Source of the DNA: Listeria cossartiae subsp. cayugensis
GTDB lineage: Bacteria; Bacillota; Bacilli; Lactobacillales; Listeriaceae
Direction: 5' to 3'
NCBI RefSeq assembly: GCF_014229095.1
Contig: NZ_JAARZC010000002.1
Location: forward strand, 248,001-312,000
Length of the DNA: 64,000 nucleotides
Shown here: one piece after another, positions 7,566 to 17,608 of the stretch
How positions within the stretch are numbered: position 1 is the first letter of the stretch
Layout: the number at the start of each line of letters is the position of its first letter
Notes under the pieces: generated by a model
What the model saw: the letters and a program-made list of their open reading frames with translations, nothing else
Told to the model about the DNA's origin: nothing
Databases searched by the model: none
Program-made: the position numbers and the translations under genes

Positions 7566-9191
7566 ATGAAATTATTGAAAAGGGTCAGTTTTGTTGTCAT
7601 CTTATTATTTATACTCATCGTACCGGTTCAGCATGTTTCTGCGCATGCTTATTTGGAAAATTCGAATCCAGCCGATCAATCACATATTAAAACCGCACCA
7701 GAAAAAGTAACGCTTGTTTTTAATGAAGAAATTGAAGCCGATTTCCCGTTGATAGAAGTGAAAAATTCTAGTGGGGAACGAGTGAAAACTGGGAAGACGG
7801 CTGTTTCTAAAAAGAATAATCATATGGTAGAGGCTTTATTGCCAGCTGATTTAAAAGCAGATGTCTATTCGGTTTCATGGCGAGTGGTTTCGGCTGATGG
7901 TCATGCGGTAACGGGTTTGATTTCCTTTAAGTTAGGTGATACAAAAGCAACCTTCCAAGCGACCGAAGTACCGTCGAATGGCGCAGACTTGCAAATTAGC
8001 TCGATTCAAAAAGCAATATTATACATAGGATTTTCATTGTTTATTGGGGTACTATTGTTCGGCTTAGGTCTTTATCCGCGGAAAGAACCGCTGACCGAAA
8101 AAATATCCAGCCGCTTGAAAAAAGTAACCTGGACAGCACTCGTGTTTTTAGGTGTAGCGCTCCTAATGCAACTTTTCGTTCAAACAAGTATCACCACAGG
8201 AGTATCAATTAGCAAAAGTTTTCAACCAAACCAATTAACCGCTTTTTTAGCTACAAAAACTGGCTATATTTGGATTAGCGAATTTGTCGTTTGGCTTGTA
8301 CTCACCATTTTCACTTTCATCATGTTTTACAAAAATAAACAATCGAGCTGGTTTGCGCTTTTAACCGAGACCGCATTAATTGGCTATTTAATTTTCGCGA
8401 AGGCTCAGAATGGACATGCTGCAGCGAGTGCCGATAAAATAGTAAGTATCACAGCCGATATGCTTCATATGATTGCGGCAAGTGTTTGGGTTGGCGGGAT
8501 TTTGGTACTATTATTCGTATTACCGCGAACTGGAAAAGCGCGCGCAATTTGGAGTCGCTTTGCCATCGTCGCAATCATCGCCGTCGCATCAATTTTGGTC
8601 AGCGGCTTGCTCATGGCGGTTATGAACATCGGGCAAATGGCCAATCTATTTACAACCAACTACGGCAAATTACTTCTTTTCAAAATTGGTTTATTTTTGC
8701 TGATGGCGCTGCTTGGCCTAGGGCATTACATCTATCTCAAACTCAAAAATCAAAAAATGCCATTTAAAACAATCCTAGTGGAACTTATCATTGGCACCAT
8801 CATCCTTATAGTCGCAAGTGTTTTAACCAATGTGCAAACGCCACCACCACCTGCACCAAAAGCATTTGACGAAACAATTGCAGCAGACGGTGAACAGGCC
8901 AAAATCAATTTACGAGTGGAGCCCGCGACAGTTGGTCAAAACCAATTTATCATCACATTCACTTCAGCAGATGGCTCGGCAAAAACAGATTTTGAGCAAG
9001 TCACCATCACCACGAAATCCACCAAAACCGACGAAAAATCGACTTTTCAAGCAAAACTAGCCAATGATACACAATATTTCGCAGAAGGACTTTATATTAA
9101 TCAAACCGGGAATTGGGAAATAACCGTTCATGGTTTAACGAAAGATTTTACCGATATTAATCAAACATTCACGACCAATATTACTCAGTAA
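7566..9191 (+). CDS. CopC/CopD fusion, copper uptake protein (YcnJ-like)
   Basis: This 541-residue protein joins an exported CopC-like copper-binding domain to a CopD-like membrane domain, as in B. subtilis YcnJ, which imports copper. A signal peptide (residues 1-26) ends just before His27 (AHAYLENSNPAD). Mature N-terminal His27 and the SADGHAVTG motif (about residue 116) are the expected Cu(II) ligands. About eight transmembrane helices follow (roughly 148-430). A soluble extracytoplasmic beta-rich domain with a PPPPAPKA linker (about 430-541) closes the protein. AAAGGAGCCTCAA precedes the ATG. It forms an operon with the DUF1775 gene 12 bases downstream, the same pairing as ycnJ-ycnI. No copper repressor gene is adjacent. 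Confidence 0.88.
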   Translation: MKLLKRVSFVVILLFILIVPVQHVSAHAYLENSNPADQSHIKTAPEKVTLVFNEEIEADFPLIEVKNSSGERVKTGKTAVSKKNNHMVEALLPADLKADVYSVSWRVVSADGHAVTGLISFKLGDTKATFQATEVPSNGADLQISSIQKAILYIGFSLFIGVLLFGLGLYPRKEPLTEKISSRLKKVTWTALVFLGVALLMQLFVQTSITTGVSISKSFQPNQLTAFLATKTGYIWISEFVVWLVLTIFTFIMFYKNKQSSWFALLTETALIGYLIFAKAQNGHAAASADKIVSITADMLHMIAASVWVGGILVLLFVLPRTGKARAIWSRFAIVAIIAVASILVSGLLMAVMNIGQMANLFTTNYGKLLLFKIGLFLLMALLGLGHYIYLKLKNQKMPFKTILVELIIGTIILIVASVLTNVQTPPPPAPKAFDETIAADGEQAKINLRVEPATVGQNQFIITFTSADGSAKTDFEQVTITTKSTKTDEKSTFQAKLANDTQYFAEGLYINQTGNWEITVHGLTKDFTDINQTFTTNITQ

Positions 9192-9203
9192 AGGGGAAAA
9201 ACA

Positions 9204-9821
9204 ATGAAAAAAATTATTAGTTCGCTCGTCGTTTTATTAGCTGTTTTTGTCATTCCATTTCATGCAAGCGCCCATGTTTCCGTGCAACCAAGTGAGTCAA
9301 ATGTTGAATCTTGGGAAACCTACACGATGAAAGTACCATCCGAAAAAGACGCGGCATCCAAGAAAATCGTTTTAAAAGTACCAAAAGGTGTGTCTTTCGA
9401 ATCGTATGAACCAGTGCCAGGCTGGACAACAACCGTCGACAAGAAAAATGACACAGTGACTTGGCAAACAGAAGGAAACGGTATTGAGAAAGGCCAATTC
9501 CAACGTTTCAGTTTTATCGCTAAAAACCCAAGTGAAGAAGGGGAAGTTGCTTGGAACGCCTACCAGTATTATGAAGATGGCTCGATTGTCGAGTGGGTAG
9601 GAGCAGAAGATTCCGAAACCCCGCACGCGACAACGAAAATTATAAAAGAATCGTCCAATTCAACAACAGGTTCACACGGAGAAGTAGTGGCGGGAGCTGA
9701 GAATACAGCTGAAGACAAAAGCGACGCAAGTGACAATACTATTCTGTTGTGGACTGCAGTAGCCATCAGTGTTATCGCGCTTATTACCGGAATTCTTGCT
9801 ATTTTAAGCCGAAAAAAATAA
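9204..9821 (+). CDS. YcnI-like DUF1775 copper-binding membrane protein
   Basis: This 205-residue protein has a signal peptide ending at residue 23 and a mature N-terminus beginning with His (AHVSVQPSES). In the family that His is the first ligand of an unusual copper site. A DUF1775 beta-sandwich (about 24-150) includes GWTTTVDKKNDTVTW. A low-complexity linker follows, then a C-terminal membrane anchor (about 183-202) ending in SRKK. This is the arrangement of B. subtilis YcnI, thought to act as an extracellular copper chaperone with YcnJ. It is co-transcribed with the CopCD-like gene (12-base gap, AAAGGGGAAAA ribosome binding site). Confidence 0.87.
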   Translation: MKKIISSLVVLLAVFVIPFHASAHVSVQPSESNVESWETYTMKVPSEKDAASKKIVLKVPKGVSFESYEPVPGWTTTVDKKNDTVTWQTEGNGIEKGQFQRFSFIAKNPSEEGEVAWNAYQYYEDGSIVEWVGAEDSETPHATTKIIKESSNSTTGSHGEVVAGAENTAEDKSDASDNTILLWTAVAISVIALITGILAILSRKK

Positions 9822-9839
9822 CATCAAAGGAGCAAACAG

Positions 9840-10481
9840 ATGGAACGAAAAATCATCCATTTAGCAGTCGGAAAGCCAAAAGAACTAGACCTCCAAAATA
9901 ACAAAAAAATGATGACTGGCATCGAAAAACAGCGCGTAAAAACAGCAACTCTCACGATGAATGGCTTCGAAAATGATGCACCACACAATTTGAAATATCA
10001 CGGCGGGGTAGACCGGACCGTCTGTATTTATCCATACGAGCATTACGCAAAATGGGCAGAAATGTTCGGCGAAGACCTACAAGTAACCGCTTTTGGTGAG
10101 AATCTAATCGTCACAAATATGCTAGAAAACACAGTCCAAATAGGTGATAAATTTCAAATTGGCGAAACCATTATCCAAGTAACCGAAGCACGAAACCCGT
10201 GCAGCACAATTGAAAAATTCAATGCCATCCCGAATCTCTACAAAGCAATCCACGAAACCGGACTAACTGGCTATCTTTGTCGAACCATTACGCCAGGTAT
10301 GATAACCGAAACGGATGAAATCAACCAAATTCACCAAGAATCACACGGGGTAACCGTTGCCTTTTGCCATGAAAAAGTACTTCATAAAAAAGGAACAAAC
10401 GAAGACTTTGAGCGTATTTTGGCTGTCGAAGCATTGTCCGAACGTTACCGTGACCAAGTCGAAAAACGAATAAAAAAGTGA
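9840..10481 (+). CDS. MOSC domain protein (YiiM-like)
   Basis: MOSC domains bind sulfur or molybdenum cofactor-linked ligands and often act in sulfur transfer or reduction of N-hydroxylated compounds. The 213-residue protein has the YiiM-type arrangement: KYHGGVDRTVCIYPYEHY near residue 55-75, FGENL, and the conserved Cys in EARNPCSTIEKF (about residue 121) expected to be the functional cysteine. It follows the DUF1775 gene by 18 bases with AAAGGAGCAA and probably belongs to that operon, although no functional link with copper is established. A terminator shared with the convergent potassium channel gene follows. Confidence 0.85.
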   Translation: MERKIIHLAVGKPKELDLQNNKKMMTGIEKQRVKTATLTMNGFENDAPHNLKYHGGVDRTVCIYPYEHYAKWAEMFGEDLQVTAFGENLIVTNMLENTVQIGDKFQIGETIIQVTEARNPCSTIEKFNAIPNLYKAIHETGLTGYLCRTITPGMITETDEINQIHQESHGVTVAFCHEKVLHKKGTNEDFERILAVEALSERYRDQVEKRIKK

Positions 10482-10506
10482 TAGCATCATTCGCTATCAC
10501 TTTTTG
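10475..10506. terminator. Bidirectional terminator
   Basis: AAAAAGTGATAGC, ATCATT loop, GCTATCACTTTTT. It overlaps the last codons of both convergent genes, the MOSC gene and the potassium channel gene. Confidence 0.85.
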
Positions 10507-11230
10507 CATTTTCATCGGCTAATTCTTTTTTTCTTAGTGTCAGAAATTGTTCTACCACCGCGATTTCTTCTTTCGTTAAATCTGGTGTATCCGCAATTAA
10601 TTGAGTAATTTTGCTCGCTCTTTGTGTACTAGAAGTAGATGTTTTCTTCGCGCGGAAAAAGTTGGTAAGCGTACTAGTAATCATCCCGATAAACGCAATC
10701 CCAAATAGCATCATAATCGAAGCTAAAATCCGCCCAATCGGTGTGACAGGAACAATATCACCATAACCAACCGTTGTCGCCGTTACAATCGCCCACCAAA
10801 GCGCATCCGGATAATTATTGATTTCGGGTTCAATAAAGACCATCGGAACGGGAATAATAATTACGAGCAATACGAAAATCATCAAAAATCGATTCAAACC
10901 ATTGGAACGGAAAAAGTTATAAATCGGGACAATATATCTTCTTCCCATCGCAGTAATCGTTAAAAGATGGACAAAGCTAACAATTCGAGCCGCTCGGAAG
11001 CCAGTGTAGAATGGAATAATCGCAATCAGTTGAAATGGATGGGTTTTCACATAATGCCACTTATTATCCGCCCGGTAAAGCCGAACAAGATAATCCAGTG
11101 TAAATATCGCCCAAATAATCCAATTTAAGATAAAAGTAAAGGTATTTCTGTACGGTAATAGAGCAAGGGAAAGTAATATGAGAATAAGCATAAACGTCTC
11201 ATAAATCATTTTTCTCTTTGTTTTATCCAA
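10487..11230 (-). CDS. Voltage-gated-type potassium channel
   Basis: Six-helix potassium channel subunit (247 residues from this start). The selectivity filter TVGYGDIVP lies between the last two membrane helices. An earlier helix contains positively charged residues (FRAARIVSF), reminiscent of a voltage sensor. The C-terminal tail is short and cytoplasmic, with a possible coiled region (KEEIAVVEQFLTLRKKEL), and lacks an RCK/TrkA-N domain. I prefer the TTG start at 11230, five bases after GAGGTGG; an in-frame GTG at 11239 lies inside that site. It is a single gene facing the MOSC gene and probably mediates K+ flux. The gating signal is unknown. Confidence 0.85.
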   Translation of the reverse strand: MDKTKRKMIYETFMLILILLSLALLPYRNTFTFILNWIIWAIFTLDYLVRLYRADNKWHYVKTHPFQLIAIIPFYTGFRAARIVSFVHLLTITAMGRRYIVPIYNFFRSNGLNRFLMIFVLLVIIIPVPMVFIEPEINNYPDALWWAIVTATTVGYGDIVPVTPIGRILASIMMLFGIAFIGMITSTLTNFFRAKKTSTSSTQRASKITQLIADTPDLTKEEIAVVEQFLTLRKKELADENAKSDSE

Positions 11231-11302
11231 GTTATCCACCTCGTTTGACTTATACTCTCATTTATTTTAGCATAAAACGACGCAAAAGCCGCAGATAAAT
11301 CA

Positions 11303-11333
11303 AAAAAAGCTGGCAACAAAAAGTTACCAGCCA
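11303..11333 (-). terminator. Terminator of ctaA
   Basis: Read on the minus strand: GGCTGGTAAC, TTTTT loop, GTTGCCAGC, then a run of T. It directly follows the ctaA stop. Confidence 0.75.
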
Positions 11334-11339
11334 TTATCT

Positions 11340-12257
11340 CTATTTTATTCGTAGTCGATTACTTTTACTTCTCGATGCCAGTAAACATAAGTAGCAAAGT
11401 AGCGCGAACAACATCGTAATAATTAAGCTATGGGCAAGCGCGATGTACAAGTTCACTCCTGTATAAACAGAAAGCGCCCCAGTAACGGCTTGAAGTGCAA
11501 TAAACACAAGTGACAACACCATGCTAAAAGTCAGCACGCGATATCTTCTGTAATCCCGGAACACAATCCAAGTTACATACAGTAACCAAACAATCAAAAT
11601 AAAGGCGGCTAACCGGTGGAAATACTGCACATAATCTTGTACGGAAGTAGGCATAATAAAGTGACCATTTTCAAACGGCCAAACTGGAACGGCCATACTT
11701 GCTTTTTCGTGTCGTACAAGCGCACCAGTGTAAACTGCTAAGTAAGTGTAAATCGTCAGTGCGTAAATATTAATGCGTAATTTCGTCCCCATTACAAGGT
11801 TTCTAGCATCAAACTTCCTGTCTACCTCGAAGATCATCAAAGCAAGCAATACAATAGAAGCATAACAGATAATCGAAATGCCAAAGTGCAGCGCCATGAT
11901 GTACGGATTTTGTCCCCAAACAACAGCCGCCATTCCCATTAACGCTTGAATAATTAGAAACGATACAGCGATAATCGCAAGTGGTTTTGTTTCGCGACGG
12001 TTTTTCATATAAATCCAAGCACAAATCGCTAAAACGATAACAAAAATCGAGCTGATTCCCGTCGTCATTCGGTGCATGAATTCAATTAATTTTTCCGGAG
12101 TAACGTCTGTCAAACGAACTAACTGTCCATTACAAAGCGGCCAACTATTACCACAACCGTCAGCTGAACCAGTTTTCGTCACGAGCGCTCCACCAAACAC
12201 AACGACTGTCATACAAATAATCGTCAGTACGGACCAAACTTTCAAGAATTTTTTCAT
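11340..12257 (-). CDS. ctaA: Heme A synthase (heme O monooxygenase)
   Basis: CtaA oxidises the C8 methyl of heme O to the formyl group of heme A, needed by aa3-type terminal oxidases. The 305-residue protein has eight predicted membrane helices. The Cys pair of the first extracytoplasmic loop is present (Cys35 and Cys42 in TGSADGCGNSWPLCNG). Conserved heme-ligand His residues occur in EFMHRMTT, ALHFGIS, YFHRLAAF and ALAHSLI. It is divergent from ctaB, the usual arrangement in Bacillus and Listeria, with a 235-base shared regulatory region. AGGAGAGATTGG precedes the ATG. Confidence 0.95.
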   Translation of the reverse strand: MKKFLKVWSVLTIICMTVVVFGGALVTKTGSADGCGNSWPLCNGQLVRLTDVTPEKLIEFMHRMTTGISSIFVIVLAICAWIYMKNRRETKPLAIIAVSFLIIQALMGMAAVVWGQNPYIMALHFGISIICYASIVLLALMIFEVDRKFDARNLVMGTKLRINIYALTIYTYLAVYTGALVRHEKASMAVPVWPFENGHFIMPTSVQDYVQYFHRLAAFILIVWLLYVTWIVFRDYRRYRVLTFSMVLSLVFIALQAVTGALSVYTGVNLYIALAHSLIITMLFALLCYLCLLASRSKSNRLRIK

Positions 12258-12395
12258 TATCTACCAATCTCTCCTTTAGATGCGTGTGAGATTTTACTAA
12301 AATTTGTTTCTATGTATAAGTTCATGAGTACACATCAAACTAATTGTAGCGTGTTTATTTAAAGAAGTAAAGCGTACAAGACTAAAGCCGATTTA

Positions 12396-12425
12396 TTGAC
12401 AAAAGGGGCGTATTTTTCACATAAT
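12396..12425 (+). promoter_or_regulatory. SigA-type promoter of ctaB
   Basis: TTGACA (12396-12401), 18-base spacer, CATAAT (12420-12425), about 67 bases before the chosen ctaB start and inside the ctaA-ctaB divergent region. Confidence 0.65.
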
Positions 12426-12492
12426 AAGGGTATAAGATATCTATCAGTTCGCAATCACTGGTTTATATCAGCAAGTGTTAGGGGGAGAAAAA

Positions 12493-13398
12493 GTGAATCA
12501 GATAGAAAAGACTGGGGAGTTATCGGCGAGTAGATTTACTGTCCGTGATTTTACCGAGCTTGTGAAAATTGGTATCGTGAATTCCAATACGATTACTGCT
12601 TTTACAGGTATGTGGTTAGCCTTTCAGTTAAATGGAATTTCTTTTATTCAAAATGTAGACGTGATATTTTTTACTATCGTCGGTTCAGCACTTATTGTAG
12701 CTGCTTCGGGCGCTTTTAATAATGTCATCGACCGTGATATTGACGGAATTATGGAAAGAACAAAAAATAGACCAACAATGACCGGGAAAATTTCTGGTAA
12801 GCGTGCCTTAATGGTCGCGCTTGTGCTAGGCGTTGTCGGGACGATTATGTTATTTATGACAACTTGGCAAGCTGGAGTTCTTGGCGTTATCGGGGTCTTT
12901 TTGTATGTAGTCGTTTATTCGCTTTATGCAAAAAGAAAACTAGTTAGTAACACCGTAATTGGTAGCTTTTCGGGAGCTGTACCGCCGTTAATTGGTTGGT
13001 TTGCAGTTGAGCCATCGTTTAGCATCGTACCAATCATGCTATTTCTCGTGATGTTTTGTTGGCAGCCACCACATTTTTATGCCATCGCGATTAAACGGAA
13101 AGAGGAATACGCCGCTGCTGGAATTCCAATGTTGCCAGTAGTCAAAGGCATTGAACGCACGAAGAAAAGTATGTTTTTCTGGGTAATTTTATTAACTATC
13201 TTGCCGTTCTTTATGTTTGACCTAGGCATCGTTTATGTTATTTTAGCAACATTACTTAATATCGGCTGGCTAGCACTGAGCATTTATGGCTTTAAAATGG
13301 AAGATAGCATCAAATGGGCAAAATGGATGTTCATATACTCGTTAAACTATATGACAATTTTATTCGTAGCAATGGTTGTTATTTCGATTTTCTTATAA
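12493..13398 (+). CDS. ctaB: Protoheme IX farnesyltransferase (heme O synthase)
   Basis: CtaB transfers the farnesyl group to protoheme to make heme O, the CtaA substrate. It is a polytopic UbiA-family prenyltransferase with the Asp-rich motif NNVIDRDIDGIMERTKNRP for the Mg-diphosphate and the second conserved loop YAIAIKRKEEYAAAGIPML. I choose the GTG at 12493 because GGGGGAG lies six bases upstream, giving 301 residues. An ATG at 12475 is possible but precedes that site. A hairpin follows the stop. Confidence 0.95.
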   Translation: MNQIEKTGELSASRFTVRDFTELVKIGIVNSNTITAFTGMWLAFQLNGISFIQNVDVIFFTIVGSALIVAASGAFNNVIDRDIDGIMERTKNRPTMTGKISGKRALMVALVLGVVGTIMLFMTTWQAGVLGVIGVFLYVVVYSLYAKRKLVSNTVIGSFSGAVPPLIGWFAVEPSFSIVPIMLFLVMFCWQPPHFYAIAIKRKEEYAAAGIPMLPVVKGIERTKKSMFFWVILLTILPFFMFDLGIVYVILATLLNIGWLALSIYGFKMEDSIKWAKWMFIYSLNYMTILFVAMVVISIFL

Positions 13399-13402
13399 AA
13401 AT

Positions 13403-13458
13403 AAAAAACAATTATGATGAAGCGCGCATTATGCCGTTTTCTCGTAATTGTTTTTTTA
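13403..13458 (+). terminator. Terminator of ctaB
   Basis: AAAACAATTA and TAATTGTTTTTTT form a 10-base stem with a long loop; the right arm ends in a T run. Confidence 0.6.
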
Positions 13459-13471
13459 TGGCTTTTAAAGC

Positions 13472-13500
13472 TTTTCAAATGATAATAGTATTGGTAAAAT
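13472..13500 (+). promoter_or_regulatory. Promoter of the CAP-domain gene
   Basis: TTTTCA, 17-base spacer, extended -10 TGGTAAAAT (13492-13500), 45 bases before the GTG start. Confidence 0.45.
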
Positions 13501-13545
13501 GAAAGTTACATCAAGAAAACAAAATACCGCCGAGGAGGGCAAAAT

Positions 13546-14601
13546 GTGAAGTTTATAATGCGAGTAGCTGTGCTATTAATCATTTGCCTGTTCATTGGAT
13601 ACAACACAGATCTATTTTTCAGTAAATCAGTAGAGCAAAATACTGCCGAGGATACCGCAACAAAATCCAATTTTCCTGATGATAAAAAAACAACGAATGA
13701 AAATCCGAAACAAGTGCAAGATAGTTCCAGCTTGGCAAGATTTATTAATAAAAACGTAAGCGAGTTAAAGAAAGAATTTGGCGACCCGGTGCGAGTGGAC
13801 AAAACAGCATACGGTTACGACAATTATATTTATAGTCAACCAGGAACAAGCTACATGCAAGTCGGCGTCACAAATAACATCGTTCAAACCGTTTACGCGC
13901 TAGGGCAAGATTTAAATGTCATGCCATATACAATTGGTATGTCCACCGAAAAAGTATTTACCGATGCCAATTTGCAATCGGAAATATCCTTCAACTATAA
14001 AGACAGCTATTATAAATTCGAACTTTCTGAGGAAGACTTAAATGCTCGCCCAATCGTCAACATTGGAAGCGGCGTTTATGCGCAACTGAATTTCGATAAA
14101 TTCAAGTCCAAACTGATTAGTGTACGTTACCTCAATAAATTATCTTTCATCAAAATGCGTCCTTATGAATTATCTTATCAAGGAGAAATTTATGAAGAAA
14201 AGCTATCACCAGAAGATTGGAATGCGATTGATGATGCTTCTAGCAAACAAGTACTAGAAATTACGAACGTCCTTCGCGATCGCTACGGGGTAGAAGAAGT
14301 AGCTTGGGACGAATCCGTTGCGAAGGTGGCGTATGGACATAGTGTTGATATGAAGAAAAATAATTATTTTGATCATACTTCACCAACTCAAGGCGATTTA
14401 AGCAAACGTTTGAGTGCGGGTAATGTCAAATATACGAAAGCCGGAGAAAATATCGCTTATAATTATGTCGATAGTGCGGCGGCGGTAGAAGGTTGGCTTA
14501 ACTCTAAAGGTCACAGAGAGAATTTACTCGATGGTTCGTATACCTACATGGGTGCAGGCACGTATCAGAAATACTATACGCAAAATTTTATTATTAAATA
14601 A
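13546..14601 (+). CDS. CAP/SCP-domain protein (YlbC-like)
   Basis: Exported or membrane-anchored protein (351 residues). It has a hydrophobic N-terminal segment (about 4-20), a Ser/Asn-rich linker, a central domain typical of the CAP-associated region (about 65-215), and a C-terminal CAP domain with the family signatures HSVDMKKNNYFDHTSP, GENIAY and GHRENLL. It corresponds to B. subtilis YlbC, also the first gene of the ylb cluster there. The function is unknown; CAP domains often bind lipids or ions. It starts with GTG behind GAGGAGGGC. An ATG two bases upstream is followed at once by TGA, so it cannot be used. Confidence 0.87.
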   Translation: MKFIMRVAVLLIICLFIGYNTDLFFSKSVEQNTAEDTATKSNFPDDKKTTNENPKQVQDSSSLARFINKNVSELKKEFGDPVRVDKTAYGYDNYIYSQPGTSYMQVGVTNNIVQTVYALGQDLNVMPYTIGMSTEKVFTDANLQSEISFNYKDSYYKFELSEEDLNARPIVNIGSGVYAQLNFDKFKSKLISVRYLNKLSFIKMRPYELSYQGEIYEEKLSPEDWNAIDDASSKQVLEITNVLRDRYGVEEVAWDESVAKVAYGHSVDMKKNNYFDHTSPTQGDLSKRLSAGNVKYTKAGENIAYNYVDSAAAVEGWLNSKGHRENLLDGSYTYMGAGTYQKYYTQNFIIK

Positions 14602-14609
14602 TAGTTCTA

Positions 14610-14618
14610 TGGTATAAT
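14610..14618 (+). promoter_or_regulatory. Extended -10 promoter of ylbF
   Basis: TGGTATAAT between the CAP-domain gene and ylbF, 31 bases before the TTG start. Confidence 0.45.
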
Positions 14619-14648
14619 AAAAAAGTAAGTTATATGGAGGTGGCTAGA

Positions 14649-15098
14649 TTGCTCGCTACAATGGAAAATATGGCGCTACTCGATTTATCAGATGAGCTTG
14701 CTAGCATGATTCTAAACTCCGAGGAAGCGCAAAATTATAAAAGCGCCAAAGAAGTATTACTAAATGACGCTAATTCACAAAAAAATATTCGTCAATTTAT
14801 ACGAATAAAAGAACAATACGAGGAAGTACAGCGGTTCGGCCGGTATCATCCTGACTATAAAGAAGTAACCAGAAAGACTCGTGCTTATAAACGCGAAGTC
14901 GACATGGACCAAAATGTAGCAGCTTTTCGTCGTGCAGAGATGGACTTACAATCTCTCTTGGATGAAATCAGCCTGCTTCTCGCAAGTGCAGTTTCAAAGA
15001 ATATCAAAGTACCAACCGGTAATCCGTTTTTTGAAACAAAATCTGCTTGTTCTACAGGTGGATGTGGCAGCGGGGGAGGCTGCGGTTGTTCAGCGTAA
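14649..15098 (+). CDS. ricF: YlbF/RicF regulator of mRNA processing
   Basis: In B. subtilis YlbF (RicF) forms the YmcA-YaaT-YlbF complex, which works with RNase Y in mRNA maturation and affects competence and biofilm development. The protein is 149 residues from a TTG start at 14649, which lies about six bases after GGAGGTGG. The in-frame ATG at 14634 overlaps that ribosome binding site. The body is an all-helical DUF964-type domain. The tail is cysteine-rich (CSTGGCGSGGGCGCSA), matching the reported iron-sulfur ligand region. It precedes ylbG by 30 bases, as in Bacillus. Confidence 0.87.
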   Translation: MLATMENMALLDLSDELASMILNSEEAQNYKSAKEVLLNDANSQKNIRQFIRIKEQYEEVQRFGRYHPDYKEVTRKTRAYKREVDMDQNVAAFRRAEMDLQSLLDEISLLLASAVSKNIKVPTGNPFFETKSACSTGGCGSGGGCGCSA

Positions 15099-15128
15099 AG
15101 CTTATCCTAAAAAGAAGGAGCTTAAACA

Positions 15129-15410
15129 ATGGAAAATGATAGACAAGCTATCGTCGTTTGGATGAATCATCTCAAACAAGTTAGATCTTTGAAGCGATTT
15201 GGAAATGTTCATTATGTATCGCGCAAGTTAAAATATGCGGTATTGTATTGTGATATGGCCGAAGTAGAAGATATCTCTAACAAAGTTTCTCGTTTTCATT
15301 ACGTGAAACGCGTGGAAATGTCTTTCCGTCCGTTCTTAAAAACAGAATACGAATCCAAAAAAGAAATGATGTACGAACACAAAAATGAAGATGTACAAAT
15401 CAGTATTTAA
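15129..15410 (+). CDS. ylbG: YlbG-like DUF2129 protein
   Basis: Small cytoplasmic protein (93 residues) of the DUF2129 family. It is rich in basic and aromatic residues ([20 protein letters not shown]) and has an acidic C-terminus. Function unknown. Gene order ylbF-ylbG-rsmD-coaD is conserved in Bacillaceae and Listeriaceae. AAGGAGCTTAAACA precedes the ATG. A terminator follows, so ylbF-ylbG may be a separate unit from rsmD. Confidence 0.85.
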
Positions 15411-15412
15411 CC

Positions 15413-15453
15413 AAAACGGCGAGACTATTTCAACTAGTCTTGCTGTTTTTTTG
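15413..15453 (+). terminator. Terminator after ylbG
   Basis: AAACGGCGAGACTA, short loop, TAGTCTTGCTGTTTTTTT: a 13-base stem with G-U pairs and a T run. Confidence 0.85.
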
Positions 15454-15506
15454 CATCTATTTATGATAAAGTAAAAAAGACATTGAAGTAAAGGTTGTGC
15501 AAAAAC

Positions 15507-16549
<1,043 letters not shown>

Positions 16550-16567
16550 GTAGGAGATGGACAAATA

Positions 16568-17608
16568 ATGCGTAAAGAGTGGAAAAAAATAACGGCGATA
16601 GTGCTGTTAATTATTATTATAGCGGGCTTTTTTATTCCAGTTCCGTATTATATTTCAAAACCTGGTGGAACGGAAGAACTTGCTCCACTCGTTACAGTTG
16701 ATGACCATCCAAATAAGAAAGATGGCTCACTAAGTCTAGTGACAATCGCGATGGGAAAGGCGAATATTTATACATATATGACCGCCAAATTTTTGCCTTA
16801 TCATGAATTAGAAAAAGATAGCGATATCAAATACGAAAATGAAAGCGATGAAGAATATAACGTTCGCCAAATGCAAATGATGAACGAATCCAAAAACAAT
16901 GCCATCCAAGTTGCCTATAAAGCAGCCGGTCAAGAAGTTAAAGTTACGTATGATGGTGTCTATGTACTAAGTGTAAAAGATGACGTGCCAGCAGCCGATG
17001 TTCTTCACGCTGGGGATTTAATTACAGAAATCGATGGACATGCTTTCAAATCTAGCCAAGAATTCATTGATTACATCCACAGTAAAAAAGTAGGCGACAC
17101 AGTCAAAATCAACTATAAACACGGCGATAAAAACGAAGTAGCTAACATCGAATTAACCGCCATTGATAAAAAAGGTACACCAGGAATTGGTATCACACTA
17201 GTAGATGATGAAAAAATCACCGCAGACCCAACCGTGAAAATCGACTCCGAAAAAATCGGTGGACCATCTGCCGGTCTAATGTTCAGCCTAGAAATTTACA
17301 GCCGTTTCCAAATAAATGACCTTACAGATGGGAAGAAAATTGCGGGGACGGGCACAATTGATCCTGATGGAACCGTTGGCAGAATCGGCGGGATTGATCA
17401 GAAAGTCGTTGCCGCAGATAAAAGTGGCGCGAAAATCTTCTTCGCACCAAATGATCCAATCACGCAAGAAATGAAGAAAAGTGATCCGAGCGTCGAAAGC
17501 AACTACGATACTGCAGTAAAAACAGCGAAAGACATCGACTCCAAAATGAAAATTGTCCCAGTGAAAACTTTCCAAGATGCTGTTAACTATTTAGAAAAAC
17601 TACAATAA
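16568..17608 (+). CDS. ddcP: Membrane-anchored PDZ-Lon protease (YlbL/DdcP)
   Basis: Secreted-face serine protease with an N-terminal membrane anchor (about residues 10-27), a PDZ domain (about 125-205) and a Lon-type proteolytic domain. The Ser-Lys dyad is at Ser234 (GGPSAGLMF) and Lys279 (GIDQKVVAA), the same positions I recall for B. subtilis YlbL. In B. subtilis it (DdcP) degrades the SOS division inhibitor YneA and helps cells leave the DNA damage checkpoint. 346 residues. AGTAGGAGATGG precedes the ATG. It closes the rsmD-coaD-ylbL operon. Confidence 0.92.
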   Translation: MRKEWKKITAIVLLIIIIAGFFIPVPYYISKPGGTEELAPLVTVDDHPNKKDGSLSLVTIAMGKANIYTYMTAKFLPYHELEKDSDIKYENESDEEYNVRQMQMMNESKNNAIQVAYKAAGQEVKVTYDGVYVLSVKDDVPAADVLHAGDLITEIDGHAFKSSQEFIDYIHSKKVGDTVKINYKHGDKNEVANIELTAIDKKGTPGIGITLVDDEKITADPTVKIDSEKIGGPSAGLMFSLEIYSRFQINDLTDGKKIAGTGTIDPDGTVGRIGGIDQKVVAADKSGAKIFFAPNDPITQEMKKSDPSVESNYDTAVKTAKDIDSKMKIVPVKTFQDAVNYLEKLQ

